Numbered from the stretch's first letter, positions 12,541 through 24,284 are shown. The stretch is DNA of 64,000 nucleotides from Diphasiastrum complanatum (GCA_029204225.1 CM055101.1:8064568-8128567); one strand, 5' to 3'. The notes: generated by a model not told the origin, from the letters alone. A program made the numbers and translations.

Positions 12541-14165
12541 CATTGGTCTATAATTGTTATTAAAAAAACTTACAAATATTTATGCTACATTTCATGCAAT
12601 TAAAGACTAATGAAGACATTTATGATTAACAAAATAGCCATACATTAATGGTCCACGTACATAAACATATTACAAACTAAATCAATAAGCGCACGTACAT
12701 ATATGCTAGAATGAAACATCTAATTAGATCCGGCTTTGTTGTCCTCGTCTTGGCCATGGATATAGGACTGATGTGACTGCAATGCATGGGATTGACACTG
12801 CAATACCCGTGTTTAACAAAAATGAATAATTTATTTGAGAAATGTGGTGAGATGCTAGCCAATATTTTGATAGGAAATACACAAGGATGGTTATGTGAAA
12901 AGATATTGCTTATCAAGTGATATTTTAATTCTGCTTTGACATCTAGTAACATCAAAGGTTTTGGTAATACTAGTGTCTTTAAGATTTCAAATCACTATTA
13001 CCTTTTCTTTTGCTTAATGATAGAGTTATATGACTAAGCAAGAACATATTGGCAAAAATATAGTTGTCACAAACATATTGGCGACAATATCATTGTCACA
13101 AACATTATTGATACCAATTTAGAGTTAGAAGTGTTAGATGTTTTAGTTTGGTAATTGTAGCCAAAAATCTTAGAGCTCTAAGACTGAGCATTGGCAGGAC
13201 CCTCAACAATTTTCACATTTCATTGGTGTGATTTAAGTAAATACCTTATAGTTATAGTTGTTTTCTTAGGTTTGGTAGATGTTTGCTCTGGTTCGACAGT
13301 GTTATGGTTGTCCTATTAGATCAGATTTCAATTAATAGTAATAAATATAGATGAATACGTGTGAAAAGAATCTAAACACCAAAAAAATGACCTATGTTTG
13401 ATGTCTACAATCTGTGAAAAGACTTACCAAATGGCTATCATAACGCATGAGTAGACTCATTGGACATGTGCAGTCAATTTAGTCATAAACAAATTGCATC
13501 CATAAACTATGGACAACAAATACACCCCTCATTAGGTCGGCCTCTATGAGCTAGGTGCACTCAAAAATTGCAAAAAAGAAATGTGGCTTGTTGCCCGTTT
13601 TGATGTTATTGTCTATCTAAAAAGGATGGAACCTATTTCTATGTTGGGTCACTTGATAAGTGCAAAAAGCTTTCCCACACACAAGAGCAGGCATATGGTG
13701 ATAATGAAGCTCTTTCCTTGCACCTATTCCTATTGACCTTTGGATTCTGATGACTCATTCGATAGAAAAGAAATACAAGTCTACAAATTGGCCGCAATGC
13801 ACAAGAATCCTTCACTTGAGACCCCCATTTCTTTTGATACCATTATTTGCATGAACAAATTCAAACTCTCTCGTTGCCCCTCTGAGCAAGAAGAAAAAGC
13901 GATTTTCGGATTTCAAAGAGAAGGAAGGACAAAGCAGTGACAACAAGGATGACTTAACAATCAAACAGTTGAATTTTTACTGATCCTAATTGATGTGCAG
14001 GACGAAGAAATGACAACTATAAGGCAAATCAGCATTTCAGCGACCGGACGTCTCCAATTTTCCACTAGTACCGACTCAGGGAGAATTTTTCTACATTTAT
14101 GTTATTGATATAGAGTTTTTGAGTATATCCATGTGAAGCACTTTGACGTCACCGCAAAAATAATA
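12540..14165 (+). repeat. RF1 dispersed repeat, copy b, with broken coding-like region
   Basis: Direct repeat of 39730-41860. The coding-like part starts at the ATG 13581 (MWLVARFDV, SMLGHLISAKSF), reads to a TGA at 13734-13736, and continues in the same frame (DSDDSFDRKE, YKLAAMHKNPSLE, FDTIICMNKF) to about 13890. There 499 bp present in copy c (41093-41591) are missing, which shifts the frame. The tail near 13900-13985 is the same serine/lysine-rich end as in copy c. The first 400 bp (12540-12940) hold a minus-strand open reading kept in copy c. Function unknown. At about 14165 it is joined to a copia integrase. Confidence 0.75.
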
Positions 14166-14179
14166 TCACAAAGTTGAAG

Positions 14180-16310
14180 ATCACCTTTGCATCATCAAGA
14201 CTTTATTCAAAATAAATCTGAAGCACTTGATAAACTCACAGAATATGTGAATTGGGCTAAGAGATATACAGACAACAAGGTTAAGCAAATCTGGATAGAT
14301 CGAGGTGGCGAATACATCTTGAATCGCTTCACTGACTTCTGTAATGATCGTGGCATCATTCATAGAAGAACTGAAGCCTACACACCGCATCACAATGGTG
14401 TTGTTGAACGAAAGAACAGGACCCTGATGGAAGCAACCATATGCATGATGGCCTACTCGATAGCTCCAAGGGCTCTGTGGGCTAAAGCAGTAGCTACAGC
14501 CGCATACATCCAGAACAGGACATGCAAGTCTGGTGTCCCACACACAACACCACATGAGCTATGGTGGGGTAGAAAGCCCAACTTGTCTCACGTCAGAATC
14601 TTTGGTTGTGTAGCTTATGCACATATTCATGATTAGCTTCGAAAGAAGCTTGATGAGAAAGCCGAGCTGGGATTTCTAGTAGGTTATGACAACAATTCGT
14701 CATACTATAGAGTCTACATGCCAGACACGAACACTGTGAAAATAGTGAGAGATGTCAGATTTGATGAGAACAGGACAATTATGGGGAGACAGTACTATGA
14801 CCTGTCGCCAATGACAGAGGGAGCAGTGGACAAACATGAAAACGAAGATTTTCAAGTCGTCTCCCATTTGAGTGACGAATTTGAAGAAAAAAGATTTGAG
14901 AGGCGGCCTACTGCTACAGTTCATGTAATCCAAGATGGTTCCGGACCAAGCAAAGCAGACAAGAGCAAAGGCATTGCTATCCCAGGAGGATCTCCTAGAA
15001 GGTCGACAAGACCACGAAGAGCACCAGCAAGATATGTGCCAGGCACTTCAACTTCCACATCAAAATTGCGGATTCAGTGACGAACCACTTACTTTCAAGG
15101 AAGCGATTGAAAGTCCAGAAAAGGACAGATGGTTCCAGGCCATGAACGAAGAGATGGAGTCCATGAGGAAGAATCAGGTATGGACATTGGAGCCATTACC
15201 ACATAAGCGCAAGACTGTCAAATGTAAATGGGTCTTCAAGCTCAAATACGGACCAGATGGTAATGTGACAAAATACAAGAAAAGACTGGTGGCGAAGGGA
15301 TTCTCTCAGAGATACGGTATTGACTACTCTAAAACCTTCTCTCTTGTCGTCAAACATTCGTCTCTACGTCTGCTATTTGCATATGCAGCAGCTTATGACC
15401 TCAGGATCCACATTGTGGATGAGAAGATAGCCTTCTTGCATGGCAAATTAGACAAAGAGGTCTACATGGATATGTCTCGAATTCACTTCCTGACTATGCA
15501 TGCAGAATGCATAGAAGTATCTACAGTCAAGCCGACAATGGTACAAGAAGAAAGATCAAGCCTTGAAATCATTAGGATTCAAGCCTCTGTTAGCTGATTC
15601 TAATGTGTATGTCAGAGTTATAGATGGGCAGATCATCATTGTGGCTGTATACATGGACGACACTATGATACTTTGCAAGAGTGAGCAGTTGATCGCTGAA
15701 GTGAAGACAGACATCTCAAAACATTTCGAGATTGTGGATCTGGGAGAAGCCAGGTGTTACCTAGGCTTAAAAATTGAAAGAGACTATGAGGGAGGTAAGT
15801 TATACCTTCATTAGTCTAGATACACCCAGAAGATCCTAGAGGACTTTGGAATGCTGAACTGCAAAGGGGCGAACACTCCAATGCTCGCAGGGATGGTGCT
15901 GACAAACGATGACTATTTAAAGACTGAAGAAGCGAAAGAACAAATGCAGCTCACACCTTACAAGAAGCTGATAGGATCACTGATGTATCTTGCAGACAAC
16001 ACATGTCCTGATATTGCTTGTGCAGTATTCAAGATGAGCCAATTCTGCACAAATCCAAACTCGACACATTGGAAGATTGCAAAACGAATTTTGCAATATT
16101 TTCAATTAACGAGGGATTATGGCTTGTGCTATTGTCGTGATGCAGGTTTCAGGATACTTTCCTACAACAATGCTAGCTGGGCATCTCTCAAGGACGATTG
16201 TAAAAACGTCTCAGGAGGATGCACCATCACATCCAGAGCAGCAATTCTCTGGCTCAACAAAGCAGACCATTGTGGCCCAGTCATCCTGCGAAGATGTTGT
16301 TGAGATAACC
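14180..16310 (+). pseudogene. pol: Ty1/copia pol relic (integrase, RT, RNase H)
   Basis: Integrase precedes RT, the copia order. The integrase part (14187-14636) starts inside the core: WIDRGGEY carries the second Asp and NGVVERKNRT the catalytic Glu. The first Asp is upstream and missing. RT follows in broken frames: KCKWVFKLKYGPDG, LVAKGFSQRYGIDYS, FLHGKLDKEVYMD, then a lost stretch near 15480-15560, then the catalytic VYMDDTMI at about 15648-15671 and DLGEARCYLGLKI. A TAG stop at 15812-15814 comes before RNase H, whose YNNASWASLKDD has Asn where copia RNase H normally has the first Asp. No LTR is recognised. The right end abuts a CACTA terminus at 16393. Confidence 0.9.
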
Positions 16311-16392
16311 AAACCATATTCTCCTGGTTTTGAAGCATCGAATTCAAAAAGGCTACAATTACTATCTCTATAACCTTTCGCCACCACTTTAT

Positions 16393-16410
16393 CACTACAA
16401 GAAAACATGC
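16393..16410 (+). other. CACTA transposon terminus
   Basis: CACTACAAGAAAACATGC is the typical outer end of plant CACTA (En/Spm) elements (CACTACAAGAAAA). Short GGGGCGGG-containing subterminal repeats follow at once, as expected for transposase binding sites inside such ends. The three bases before it are TAT, the candidate target duplication. The matching TTTTCTTGTAGTG end was not found in the window. Confidence 0.75.
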
Positions 16411-16755
16411 CATTAGGAGCAGCCATAAGGGGCGGGATAAATAAAGTACCCGTTATTTTTACATCAAGGGCAACAAGTAGGGGCGGGATTTAAAATGTGC
16501 CCCTTATTATGCATCAAGGGTGGATAGAAGGGGCAGGATATTATATGTGCCTCTGTTTGTGCATAAGAGGCAGTTATAAGGGGCAAGATTTGTATTATGC
16601 CCCTTCATTTTTATGCTAGAGTTTATGAGCATATGTGTATACATGCATGTGTGATTTGGATTTCATTGAAATAGCTCAAACCCAATTTTAAGCGCATACA
16701 TTTCATTTATATATGTACTACTACACAAATGCATTTTAACATTATTTACATACTT

Positions 16756-16789
<34 letters not shown>

Positions 16790-17290
16790 ACAGCTTGTGA
16801 ATGCAAAATTTTAAAGATGTAATTTAGGGGTGGGTTTTTTCCTTTCCCTAAAAAAGTATTATTGGGGCGGGTTTTTTCTTGCCCCTTATGGAGACTCATT
16901 AGGGGTGCGCCCCTAAAATACATGCACTGAAAATTCCATTTAACATGCATACCATATACATATAGGATTAATGCATGGGGTCACTATACTATATGTATAC
17001 TATACATAGATACATACAAAAATACACACACAAACGCACATACACACACCTTGTGACTTTAAAAGTTTAAAGATGTAACTAGAGGCGGATTTTTTCCTGC
17101 CCCTAATGAAGTGTCATCAAGGGCGGGTTTTTTCTTGCCCCTTATGAAGTGTCATTAGGGGCAGGGTTTTTCCCTTCCCTAAAATACATGCAAAGAAAAT
17201 TCCATTTAACATGTGTACCATATACACATATGATTAATGCATAGGGTCACTATACTATATGTACTATACATACAAACATACAAAAATACA

Positions 17291-17327
<37 letters not shown>

Positions 17328-19075
17328 TCTGAATTTAAAATTTTAAAAATGTAATTTAGGGGCGGGTTTTTTCCTACCCCTAATGAAGTCTCAGTAGGGG
17401 CGGGTTTTTTCTTGCCCCTTATCAAGTGTCATTAGGGGCGAATTTTTTCCTGCCCCTTATAAAGTGTCATTAGGGCACGTTTTTTCCTGCCCCTCAAAGA
17501 CACTGAATGAAAACTCCATTTAACATGTGATATCCATATACATATACGATTAATGCATGGAGTCACTATACTATATGTATAATATACATACATACAAAAA
17601 TACACATACCTTGTGAATTTAAAATTTTAAAGATGTAATTTTTTCTTCCTGTCCCTAATGGTGTCATTAGGAGCGGGTTTTCTCCTGCCCCATATGAAGT
17701 GTCATTAGGGGTGGGGTTTTTCCTGCCCCTAAAATACATGCAATGAAAATTCCATTTAACATGTGTACCATATACATATATGATTAATGCATGGGGTCAC
17801 TATATGTACTATACATGCAAACATACAAAAATACACACACACACACATGCACACACACACACACACTGTAAATTTAAAATTTTTAAAATGTAATTTAGGG
17901 GTGGGTTTTTTCCAACCCCTAATGAAGTGTCATTAGGGGCGGGATTTTCCTTGCCCCTTATCAAGTGTGATTAGGGGCAGGTTTTTTCCTGTCCCTTATG
18001 AAGTGTCATTAGGGGCGGGTTTTTTCCTACCCCTAAAATACATGCAATGAAAATTCCATTTAACATGTGTACCATATACATTTAGGATTAGTGCATGGGG
18101 TCACTATACTATATTTATAATATACATAAATCCATACAGAAATATACACACCTTGTGAGTTTAAAATTTTAAAGATGTAATTTAGGGGCGGGTTTTGTTC
18201 TGCCCCTAATGAAGTGTCATCAGGGGCGGGTTTTCTCTTGCCCCTTATGAAGTGTCATTAGGGGCAGGTTTTTTCCTGCCCCTTATGATGTCATTAGGGG
18301 CGGGTTTTTTCCCGCCTCTAAAATACATGCAATGAAAATTTCATTTAACATGTGTACCACATAGATATAGGATTAATGCATGGGGTCACTATACTATATA
18401 TACTATACATACATACATATAAAAATACACTCACACCTTAAAATTTTGAAGATGTAAATTAGGGGCGGATTTTTTCCTGCCCCTAATAAAGTGTCATTAG
18501 GGGCGGGTTTTTTCTTGCCCCTTATCAAGTGTCAATAGGGGTGGGTTTTTTCCTGCCCCTAAAATACATGCAATGAAAATTCCATTTAACATGTGTACCA
18601 TATACATATAGGACTAATGCACAAGGTCACTATACTATATGTACTATACATACATACATACAAAAATACACACACGTGCATGCACGCATGCACACACACA
18701 TTGTGAATTTAAAATTTTAAAGATGTAATTTAGGGGCAGGTTTTTTCTTTGCCCCTTATCAAGTGTCATTGGGGGGGGAGAGGGGGGGTTTCCTGCCCCT
18801 TATGAAGTGTCAATAGGGGCCTGTCGCCCTTAAAATACATGCAATGAAAATTCCATTTAACATGTGTACCATATACATATAGGATTTATTCATGGGGTCA
18901 CTATTCTATATGTACTACACATACAAAAATACACACGCGCGCGCGCATGCATACACACACCCCTTGTGAATTTAAATTTTTAATGATGTAATCTAGGGAC
19001 GGGTTTTTTCCTGCCCCAAATGAAGTGTCATTACGGGCAGATTTTTTTCTTGCCCCTTATCAAGTGTCATTACGC
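16410..19075 (+). repeat. CACTA subterminal repeat array with GC-rich hairpins
   Basis: About eight long units start at AATGAAAATTCCATTTAAC-like words near 16925, 17190, 17505, 17740, 18040, 18330, 18570 and 18840, giving spacings of about 234-316 bp. Each unit holds (1) a constant part ending in TGGGGTCACTATACTATATG, (2) an AC microsatellite of variable length, and (3) two to four subrepeats of about 38 bp with the form AGGGGCGGGTTTTTTCCTGCCCCT. Each subrepeat folds on itself: AGGGGCGGG pairs with CCTGCCCCT round a T6 loop, with one G-T pair. No gene lies here. The array stops at about 19075 where different DNA and a CT tract begin. Confidence 0.85.
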
Positions 19076-19105
19076 AAGATATTCGAGATGCGAGATATGT
19101 GAGGG

Positions 19106-19106
<1 letters not shown>

Positions 19107-19191
<85 letters not shown>
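19107..19191. repeat. (CT)42 microsatellite
   Basis: An uninterrupted 85-bp CT tract. It lies inside a palindrome-like flank of GAGATGCGAGATATGTGAGG and AGGTGTGTGAGATATGCGAG words at about 19085-19225. It sits some 290 bp before the copia primer binding site at 19479. Confidence 0.95.
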
Positions 19192-19195
<4 letters not shown>

Positions 19196-20149
19196 GTGAG
19201 GTGTGTGAGATATGCGAGGTGCGAGATGTGCAAGATTTTGTCAGCTCATTTCGTAGGTAGGTTGGTTGAGGTGCAGAAGTCAAATTTGGACAGTTCACAT
19301 GTTCTTCAATGACCCTTCACAAAGTTTGGGTTGATTTATGCATGTAGAAAAGTGCTCTTGCCTTAGATTGATGGAATAGATCCCGGTTTTCAATCTGTGT
19401 GTGATTTATGAGAAATCACAAAGTCTTAGGAGGTCAATAGCACACTTTTTGGCACTCCCACATGTGTGAAATTCAACATGGTATTAGAGCTAGCCTAAGA
19501 TATCCATGCATATGTCAAGTTTCGTGTGAAAATTTGCCTTGTGTAGATGCATCTCCTTGTCTATCTGATATTAGAATCAAGAAGGCTCATAATCATTATG
19601 AATGGACCTGATCTGGTACTATACATAATTCGGTGCTCAAAAACTTCTGTGCTACAGCCAAATTTGATGGTTTGGTTCTCCTCCAAGTTATATCCAAAAT
19701 CTCTGCTAGATAGCTTGTAAGAAAGCTAGAAAAATTTAGTTTTTCATGCAATTTGTTTCAAACCAATTGGATGAGCCAATCAAAAGCTATAGCCTTTTCA
19801 ATGAGGGTAGGTAGGGAGCCTAGACTTGCATGGACACTTTTGGTTTGATCCATATCTTGCTTGTTTGATCCAAAAACTCAAGGGAAAGCTTGCCAATCTT
19901 GTCTATTTGAGATCTAGTCAGATTTTTGAGGCCATAGTCACATAGTTTCATGCAATCCAATTGTATTTAAGTCATTTGTGGATTTTTTTGAGTGCTTGAG
20001 TCAAGTTGACCCAAACTTTGTCCATGCTCCATCTTGGGATGAGAGTCTGATCTAGTTTGAGAGAGATTGGTATAGCTAGTGAAATGGGTCTCACACTAAG
20101 TTGCAAGATCTCATATTGGAGTTGGTAGTACACCTTTTAAGGATCCATT

Positions 20150-20152
<3 letters not shown>

Positions 20153-20206
<54 letters not shown>
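20153..20206. repeat. (GA)27 microsatellite in copia leader
   Basis: A 54-bp GA tract ending 36 bp before the ATG of the copia gag relic. Confidence 0.95.
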
Positions 20207-20209
<3 letters not shown>

Positions 20210-20242
20210 TCTGAACCATTGCAAGACAATTTCTCAAGAAAG

Positions 20243-20900
20243 ATGACTTATTTAGGTTTCATTTTGTTGGAGCATGGTGAGAGATTTAACACCTCCAATT
20301 ATGTTATTTGGAAGGTGAGGATAAAGTCCATTTTGGTGCTCAAGATGTGATGAAGATTGTGCTTGGACTTGAGGAGGAGCCTCAAGTGCTCCAAGAGGTC
20401 CAAAAGTACAAAAAGAGGGCTAAGATCGCCCTACATATCATAAAGATGAACGTTTCCAATGAAGTGTTGTGGGAGATTGGCTCATGCACCTCATCTAAGG
20501 AGGCTTGGGACACATTGAAATCCATCTATGAGTTGAATTATGGAGAGGTGAAAGCATAAATCACAAAGGGGCAAAGAGCATCATCAACATTTCAAGAAGG
20601 ACAAATTAAAGGACGAGAGTGATGAGGAGTCATCGCAGACATCAAAAAGCTACAAATCCAACAAGAAGTGCTTCTTTTGTGGTAAGAAGGGGCATTTTGC
20701 TTGTAATTGTTTCAAGAAAAAAGAGTTTAAGAGGGATGGTGATGTTATAGCAAGTGGGACTAGATGTGGTAATCTTTTCAAGATTCGTGCTAATCCTTGT
20801 CGAAGTGTGGCCAAGAAGAGCTTGGATCATCTCAAGGAGGAGAAGCCAAGTGATCTACCTAAACCTATGTTCCAAGATGGTAATGTCAAATTTCAGAGAA
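20243..20900 (+). pseudogene. gag: copia gag relic with zinc knuckle
   Basis: The ATG at 20243 begins MTYLGFILLEHGERFNTSNY, the usual start of copia gag, followed by NYVIWKVR. A frameshift near 20305-20330 moves the reading to the frame with DVMKIVLGLEEEP, IALHIIKMNVSNEV and SSKEAWDTLKSIYE, a typical copia gag middle, which ends at the TAA 20557-20559. A large part of the capsid end is deleted. A CCHC knuckle (CFFCGKKGHFACNC) is still readable at about 20671-20712. It is close in sequence to the gags at 22574-22185 and 59391-58553 on the other strand. Confidence 0.8.
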
Positions 20901-20989
20901 AAAGGACAAATATTGATTGTACTATCAATTATTAAGAGTTATTGATTGCTTAATCCAAAGATCTATCATGTTCTAGATGCTTTACACTA

Positions 20990-21716
20990 TGATTTAAGCA
21001 AGAGCAATGGATCAAATGATCAAACACATGGATGGGCAGCCTCACATGTGTGGAGGATAGTAATTGTACGGCCTGTTTATAGAGAGTAAAGTACATTAAC
21101 TTACAAATGCATTTCATTCATCAAAACTCAAGACAAATGTCAAAATCTCAACAAAACTAGAATTTGCCAATGTCACATCAACTTGTTATTGATTTGGTTG
21201 ATCTCTTCATAGATCAAGTACATCCACGAGCTGTGTATTGTCCAGCAGGCCTTCACACATGTGAAGAGTGCTTAGTCATCCAGATCCACCAATGGGAGCC
21301 ATATGTGCTCATTTCCCAAAGTTGACTATTCTCTTTGGCTAGAAAACAAAAAGCTAGTCTTCCACATTTATAGGAATATCCCCTATAAAATAGGATCTAA
21401 TGGAATCTTCCTATCTTATATTCTAGAAGCTTATCCACACATGTGAATGGTATCTTGACATGTGTGAGTAATAACTCATTCACATGGAAGTCCAATCTAT
21501 TTACAAAAAGTTTGACCAATTTGACCATTTTCAAGATTCTACTCAAAGGTCAATTTCACACTAGTGTAGATCAAACTAAAACCAATCTAACTTAATAAAA
21601 ATGACTTATGTACATTCTTTCACACATGGTAACAGTCTCCACACGTGTGAGATCCTATCAAGCTCACATAACTTGAGATCTACAAGATACAACAAGTTGG
21701 AAGTGATATTCTAACA
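20990..21716 (-). repeat. probable 3' LTR of a minus-strand copia element
   Basis: Reading on the minus strand, a purine run (GAGGAGGAG, 21717-21727) directly precedes TGTTAGAATATC at 21716-21705, the form expected for a polypurine tract followed by an LTR start. The region is gene-free and carries at least five CACATGTGTG or CACACGTGTG words (near 21042, 21248, 21434, 21455, 21634). The inner end of the LTR was not fixed, so 20990 is approximate. Confidence 0.55.
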
Positions 21717-21729
21717 CTCCTCCTCACTT

Positions 21730-22200
21730 CTAACTTGGCAAGTCTAATGTACACATATCTACAACTCCAAGAGCATTTTTTAACTTGAAATATGAATCTT
21801 TAGCCAAAGGTTTGGTTAAGATATTAACTATGCACTCGGATGAAGGCACATGATGAAGTTGAACCTCCTTGAATTGCACCTTCTCCCTCACAAAGTGATG
21901 AGCTATCTTAATATGCTTTGTTCTAGCATGGAAGATCGGATTGGTAGCAATTTGTTGAGAAGCTTGATTGTCACAATAGATGAAAGGGACCTCCTCGGCC
22001 TTTAGCACTTGAAGCTCCACCAAAAGTCTTCTTAGCCATAGGAGTTCTTTGGTTGTTGAAGTCAATGCCTTGTACTCGACTTCAGAACGAGGAAAGAAAC
22101 ATTGTATCTTGCTTTTTGGAAAGCCAAGATATCACTCCTCCACAAAGAAAAGTGACAAATGCAAGTATGTATCTTCTATCCATCTTATATCCTTAGGATG
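21730..22200 (-). pseudogene. pol: copia RNase H domain
   Basis: Minus-strand reading: FVTFLCGGVISWLSKKQD (about 22165-22110), a one-base shift near 22080, then VEYKALTSTTKELLWLRRLL, YCDNQAS, HARTKHIKI and HHFVREKV, ending NILTKPLAKD and a stop at 21730. This is the C-terminal part of copia RNase H, including the catalytic Asp of CDNQA. Upstream it joins the gag piece at 22185 directly. Protease, integrase and RT are absent between them. Confidence 0.85.
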
Positions 22201-22574
22201 TACTCTTGTCCATTTTCTCCACTTCCTCTCATGCTTTGCAAGATTAAGTTTCTTAGCATAAGCACTCTTGAAGTGTTATTGGATTCATAAATGTTCTTTA
22301 GTGAATCCCAAGCCTCTTTTGATGTGGTACAAGAAGCCACCTCCTTCAAGAGGTCATTGCTTACATTTAACTTCAAGCAATGTAGGGCTAATCTAACCCT
22401 CTTCTTGTATTTTAGTTGTTCTTGGGGAGCTTGAGGCTCTTCCTCAACTCCTAAGACAATATCAAAGAGATCATGAACCACTAGTAGTGATTCCATTCTT
22501 ACTTCCCAAATGGAATAGTTTGTGGAAGTTAGTTTCTCACTAGATTCTAACATATATCCACCCATGGATGTCAT
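22185..22574 (-). pseudogene. gag: copia gag, first half
   Basis: ATG at 22574. STNYSIWEVRMESLL, FDIVLGVEEEP, RLALHCLKLNVSND, TSKEAWDSLKNIYESNNTS and the end QEYILRI are standard copia gag blocks. The reading stops at the junction with RNase H. It differs little from the gag at 59391-58943, so the two belong to one family. Confidence 0.85.
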
Positions 22575-22599
22575 TTTGAATGAAAGCCTATGAGATACA

Positions 22600-23360
22600 C
22601 AAAGTTCTCTTGATAAGGTGTGATCTAAGAGAGATTTCTAGCTTTCAAGAAGCTTCTAATCTCGGCCCGATCAATCCTAGTTCAACTTGGATGATGGTAT
22701 AATAGATCAACTACAAATATCCTAGCAATTCACTTCTCAAAGAAATTGATTCTAGTTCAAATTGGTTTGATATTCCACACACACTTAAGATCTGAACAAA
22801 TCAGCCTTAAAGATATGATCTAATGCTTCAAAATGAATTAGTTCAATGACTTAAATCACTATTTGATCATTAGCATTCAATAGATTGACCTAGATCTAGA
22901 CAATGCACTAAAAACCTCGAATTTTGGACTAGTATGCACTTTTTTTGGATCAAAAACACTTATGGAAGTTGATTTGAAGGTTGCTATACGGTTTCACACA
23001 TGTGGAAAGTACTTCAGCAGCCCACAAATTGATCTTCACCAAAACCAATGATGTTACTTCTCTCTTTGAACTCGCCCTCTCAATTAGAACTCAAAAACAA
23101 CAAATTGTCAATGATTTCTCAAGTACTATTAGGCTTCTCAACACGTATTTTTTTTGTGGAGACCTTCTAGAGGAAAGACCGAGTCTTTGTGGCTCACAAT
23201 ATAGGGCAAAGAGGGGCAATTTTTAGGTTGTATGTACTTCAACACATTTGCTTCTCTTCCATTATTTGATGTACCATTTTGCTTAATTGAGATTTCTACA
23301 TTTCAAAGTTCAAGTAAGGCAATACTAGTTCATCAAATGTGGTGAAGCGTTGGATGGCAT
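22600..23360 (-). other. gene-free leader or LTR region of the minus-strand copia piece
   Basis: No coding reading. A CACACATGTGG word near 22990 resembles those in the LTR at 20990-21716, so this may be the 5' LTR and leader of the deletion derivative. No primer binding site was found, and the two candidate LTRs could not be aligned by eye. Confidence 0.35.
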
Positions 23361-23366
23361 TCTTTG

Positions 23367-24055
23367 TTATACCATAACATTTAGATATTTGTAGTGAGTG
23401 GTTTGAATAAGATAGTCTTGATGTGTAATTTTGTTATTGTATTTTCTTAGGTGGTTAACAAAGATTCTATAATGCTTAACATTCGGCCTCCTACCATGAA
23501 GAGCCTCATAAGGAGATCTACCATCCAAAGTAACATTGGATCTTCTTTTTCCAAGATAGTTAGCACACATTAAAGCCTCACCTCAGTAAAACTTAGAAAG
23601 ATTAGCAAGTAACCTCATTGCTTTTGCCATCTCACAAAGAGATCTATTCTTTCTCTTGGTCACTCCATTTTGTTGTGGTGTCCTTGGACATGAGGGCTCC
23701 CTCTTAATCCCATGTGCCTCACAAAATGCATTGAACCTCTTTGATGTGAATTCGTCTCCATTATTAGATCTTAAGCATTTGATCCTAGTGTTGAGTTGAT
23801 TCTCTACCACATTCTTTAACTTGACAAAAAAAACAAACACCCCATCCTTGCTCTTTAGTAGATAAACCCAACAAAATCTACTAAAATCGTCAATGAAAGT
23901 TACATACATCCTTGATCCATCAAGACTGAAGGTATGAGTTGAGTGCACATCTGAATATAAAAGTTGAAGAGGCCTTTTAGATCTCACACTAGATCTAACA
24001 TAAAATAATCTATGTGGCTTTGACAAAGCACAACGCTCACATACATGATTTATGA
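23367..24055 (-). pseudogene. pol: copia integrase with two catalytic residues changed
   Basis: Minus-strand reading from SKPHRLFYVRSSVRSKRPLQ through YSDVHSTHTFSLDG, FIDDFSRFCWVYLLKS, CLRSNNGDEF, GIKREPSCPRTPQQNG and TKRKNRSLCEMAKAM, then a stop near 23583. The reading resumes as CANYLGKRRS and HGRRPNVKHYRIF (to 23430). The first Asp (YSDVH) is present. The second (normally in SDNGGE) is Asn, and the Glu (normally in ERxNR) is Lys. The integrase could not catalyse strand transfer even without the stop. No RT follows. Confidence 0.88.
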
Positions 24056-24284
24056 AAGGAAGAGTTAGATAAAGATAAATGCATCAATATCTCTAGATCT
24101 AGCACTTGCTTGAAGATCCACACTAAAATATCAATAAAATTAGTGATTCCCCAAACTCGGACATCCACTTATCTTTGATAGAATGTGAAAATATTAGATT
24201 TGATTATGATATACCCCAAAATCTTGTGGAGTGATTGAAATCACATATAGATTACATCCATGGACAACAATCTATGGCCTATTT

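Larger units (their letters stand above)
19195..20940 (+). mobile_element. copia element start: LTR end, primer site and gag relic
   Basis: CA at 19477-19478, followed at once by TGGTATTAGAGC (19479-19490), is an LTR end plus a primer binding site of the usual initiator tRNA-Met type, with one change. A 750-bp leader without genes leads to gag at 20243. A GA tract (20153-20206) lies just before the gag ATG. Past gag the element is lost near 20940, so no pol is present. The LTR start was not located. Confidence 0.7.

Noticed and set aside
14181-14555. Minus-strand ORF opposite the copia integrase, and similar antisense ORFs (for example 57109-57459, 58563-58946, 5543-5955 minus)
   Set aside because: They are shadows of well-supported coding sequence on the other strand.
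16840-18300. GGGGCGGG-T6-CCCC hairpins as bacterial-type terminators
   Set aside because: The setting is a plant CACTA subterminal array with tens of copies and no upstream genes.
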